The notes beneath the pieces are model-generated. The model did no database searches. It was not told the DNA's origin and was given only the letters and a program-made list of their open reading frames with translations. A stretch of 23,047 nucleotides of DNA, taken from Usnea hakonensis. Lineage: Eukaryota > Ascomycota > Lecanoromycetes > Lecanorales > Parmeliaceae. Location: the NCBI GenBank assembly GCA_013423325.1, contig BLJB01000379.1:1-23047 (forward strand). The letters are read 5' to 3'. This document shows, one piece after another, positions 21,164 to 23,047 of the stretch. Position numbers and translations under genes: made by a program. Numbering within the stretch: position 1 is the stretch's first letter; each line of letters starts with the position of its first letter.

Positions 21164-22591
21164 TAGAAGGCTAGCTTATCCGACTAGTTACTAACTACTA
21201 AGATTACTATTTTAGCGAATACCTCGCCGAAGTAGAGCCTATAGATATTTTATAGTATAATAGTAATAAGTATATTTCTCCTCTTTTATATAATTAGCCT
21301 TCTAATAGTTTAAGCGAATAAAACTCTAAATTTAGTCTTAATAATATCTAACTTTTTACTACTATACTATTATTCTTTTCCCTTTCTTCGGATCCGGATC
21401 TAGTATCTATATTTACTAGGAAGTAGCGAAACTAGAAAGATTAATAAAAAGATCTAGATTATTACTAATATTATACTATTTAATAAGCTAGTCGTTAAAT
21501 ATAGTAGAGGCTTTTTATCTACTAGAATAGTAAAAGCCTATAAAGTTCTTATACTAAAAAAAATAAGTATAAGGACTACTATAAGTCTAATATTAAAAAA
21601 AATAGGTATATAATATTATAATTACTATTATTCGAGTAAAGTTATTTATATATTAGTATATTTACTAAATTTTTCTACTAATAATAATAAAATCTTTTAT
21701 ATTACGCCTTTTCTACTAAGTCTCTACTAACTAGACTTTTTTTTTATTTATAATTACTATTATTTTATACTTATCTCCTTTATAATAGTAAAAATAAAAT
21801 ATTTATTTAAATTAAAAAAGTCTAGTAGAGAAGAGCTTCCTTTATCTTATTTATTAATTAATTAAATTAATAAGCGCGTATAGAGAAAAAGGAAACTATA
21901 ATCCTTTTTATATTTCTATAATATATTTATAAAAGATATTATTAAGAAGATATCTAAAGCGGCTTACCCTCTATCTAAACTTAATTTAAATAATACCTAG
22001 ACTATAGTAATTCTTAATTCGAATATATCCCGAGAAGACTAATACTCGAATTAGCCGATAATATTTTAAGTAAAAGGTTTATTTAGAGTAAATTTTATAT
22101 ATAAAGGCTAAATAATAAAGTTGTATAATATTAAAACTAAAACCTATAAATACGTATTAATAAATAGTAAATATAACATAATTAATATAGAAGGTATTAA
22201 GAAGGGCTACTCTCCTTAATAAGCTAAAAAGATTAAGAAGGTAGTTACTATTATATATAGAATAATAGCGCAATTTTAAAGTACCGATTATAATTAACCT
22301 AATTCTATACCTAAATCGCCCTAGAAAGCCCGTCTATTAAAGCGCGAAACCCGAAAATCTAAAAAGGTATACTAGAAGTAGCGCCGCCTAAAGAAACTAA
22401 GGCGGCTACCGTAAAGAAAGATTTCTCTAAAAAAGAAGACTTACAATAACTATTAGACTTAGCAATACGTTTTTAATTAATTAGCGAGTATATAGTATAT
22501 TCTTAACTAACTAGCGAATATATATATACGGATTAGCTCTCTACGTTATTTATATACGGAGACGTATACTTTTTATTTTATTTACTATATA

Positions 22592-22784
22592 TATAATATA
22601 GCTTCTTAGGCTTATAGTCTCCGAAGGTTCGAATCGGACTAGTCTACTATAAGGCTAGCGTCCGAATTCGCCTTTCTAGTAAACTTAGCTATTCCGGCTC
22701 TCATTTACTTACTTAGACTATTAATTTAATTAATTATTCAAATTATTACCATCGTTATTATTGTTTTCAGGCTTCATCTTAACA
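22592..22784 (+). repeat. element 2 right (3') LTR
   Basis: 193 bp, from tataatatagcttct to catcttaaca. The last ~100 bases keep CpA/TpG (ctctcattt, attcaaatt, accatcg, ttttcaggcttcatc) where the left LTR has TpA. This gives a view of the unmutated sequence and the original CA end. Confidence 0.9.
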
Positions 22785-22789
22785 AAAGA
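22785..22789. repeat. 5-bp target-site duplication of element 2 (right copy)
   Basis: AAAGA, identical to 18581-18585. Confidence 0.85.
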
Positions 22790-22829
22790 GATACTAGTTC
22801 GTCTAAAAGTATAGCTAGAAGGAGAGTAA

Positions 22830-22985
22830 GTTATTATAAAAGCGATTTATCGATTTATTTATATACGATTCTACTATTTATTTACTTTATTTTTACCTTC
22901 TTCGATTACAAATCTCGTCTCCGGCTAAAAAGGTTATTTTTATAGAGAAAGAAGTATAGTAACGGCGATAATATAAGACCTATAT
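22830..22985. repeat. RIPped flank after the Myb-like pseudogene
   Basis: TA-rich, CpA-poor sequence following the stop codon of the decayed ORF. It is probably the pseudogene's 3' flank or the rest of the transposon that carried it. No coding signal seen. Confidence 0.5.
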
Positions 22986-23047
22986 TGTTACGAGTGTGAC
23001 TACTTGTAGGGCTGATGCAGGGATGAAGGAGACACGTGACCTCCTTC
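22986..23047 (+). mobile_element. possible start of a non-RIPped LTR element, cut by the window edge
   Basis: At 22986 the sequence changes abruptly from CpA-free to CpA/TpG-rich (tgttacgagtgtgac, then gctgatgcaggg, gacacgtgacc). TGTTACGAG is a plausible LTR 5' end with an intact TG. It could equally be unique DNA where the repeat block ends. Only 62 bases are visible. Confidence 0.3.

Larger units (their letters stand above)
18586..22784 (+). mobile_element. element 2: short RIPped LTR retroelement, probably non-autonomous
   Basis: 4199 bp with two equal-length 193-bp LTRs and 5-bp target duplications AAAGA. Two bases inside the left LTR, TAGTAGC (18781-18787) would be TGGTAGC before RIP, which matches an initiator-Met tRNA primer site, so + orientation is likely. 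The interior (3.8 kb) is too short for a full gag-pol. A piece at about 19450-19590 reads like the integrase GPY/F module (GPFKII, KLAY, L-ES, KIYLVF). About 20400-20570 reads like a gag core (YSIELTKLEKSLFR, YEVITKRFRDL). No reverse transcriptase motif was found. Integrase-like sequence 5' of gag-like sequence is not the normal order. Confidence 0.8.
10085..22829 (+). pseudogene. RIP-decayed Myb/SANT-like + coiled-coil ORF split by two LTR elements
   Basis: Three pieces, 10085-10632, 18049-18585 and 22790-22829, share one frame once elements 1 and 2 and the duplicated target sites are taken out: 375 codons ending at TAA 22827-22829. In-frame TAG/TAA codons are the changes RIP makes from CAG/CAA or TGG. 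The first piece reads like a Myb/SANT-like DNA-binding domain (SREDVDILII near 10088, aromatic-spaced repeats, FANTSISKK). The second has a basic, nuclear-localisation-like cluster (KTKRKKPTKP near 18240) and then a charged coiled coil from about 18350 to the end, including a 54-bp (18-residue) duplication (YKILL at about 18481 and again at 18535). The start codon is not certain; an ATG may have been lost near 10083. It may be an accessory gene of a DNA transposon or a host gene family amplified enough to be RIPped. Product function is unknown. Confidence 0.6.

Noticed and set aside
1541..23010. The 10-mer TACTTGTAGG at both 1541-1550 and 23001-23010, suggesting a repeat flanking the whole window.
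   Set aside because: Bases on either side do not align, so the match is too short to support a repeat.

Overview
This window looks like nuclear DNA of a filamentous ascomycete (Pezizomycotina). Two observations support that. Two genes with fungal-type short introns (about 50-160 bp, GT..AG) encode recognisable eukaryotic nuclear proteins. The rest of the window is AT-rich DNA in which CpA and its complement TpG are almost absent while CpG is retained, which is the signature of repeat-induced point mutation (RIP). No bacterial operon structure, tRNA, rRNA or CRISPR array was seen.

Layout. (1) 1-~1380 is a RIP-degraded repeat block, with a possible polypurine tract and LTR at about 824-1018. 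It is followed by GC-rich hairpins (1389-1440) and a transition zone. (2) ~1590-8818 is a base-balanced gene island with two convergent genes. The first, on +, is a RanBP3/Yrb2-like Ran-binding protein (2121-4291, four exons). The second, on -, is a full-length Hrq1 (RecQ4-like) DNA helicase (8701 down to 5054, three exons, 1170 codons by my splice model). The 762-bp gap between their 3' ends holds a possible small spliced gene on the - strand (4939-4467) that I do not recognise. (3) 8819-23047 is RIP-degraded transposon DNA.

The RIP block can be taken apart in layers. The oldest legible layer is a decayed Myb/SANT-like plus coiled-coil ORF on the + strand. Two LTR elements split it into three pieces: 10085-10632, 18049-18585 and 22790-22829. 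Removing both elements with one copy of each 5-bp target duplication gives one continuous frame of 375 codons, broken only by TAG/TAA codons of the kind RIP makes from CAG/CAA/TGG. Upstream of it are two tandem 238/249-bp units (9471-9957), each with a TATA-like box and an inverted repeat. Element 1 (10633-18043, - strand) is a Ty3/gypsy chromovirus, with RT, integrase and chromodomain still readable and target duplications AGCGC. Element 2 (18586-22784, + strand) is only 4.2 kb, with 193-bp LTRs and target duplications AAAGA. It has gag-like and integrase-C-terminal-like relics in an unusual order and is probably non-autonomous or chimeric. The last ~62 bp are abruptly non-RIPped and may be the start of a younger repeat.

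The two island genes act in nuclear processes (Ran/exportin transport cofactor; DNA repair and telomere helicase), but nothing in the sequence says they work together. What stands out is compartmentalisation: Hrq1 has only about 117 bp between its start codon and RIP-mutated DNA.
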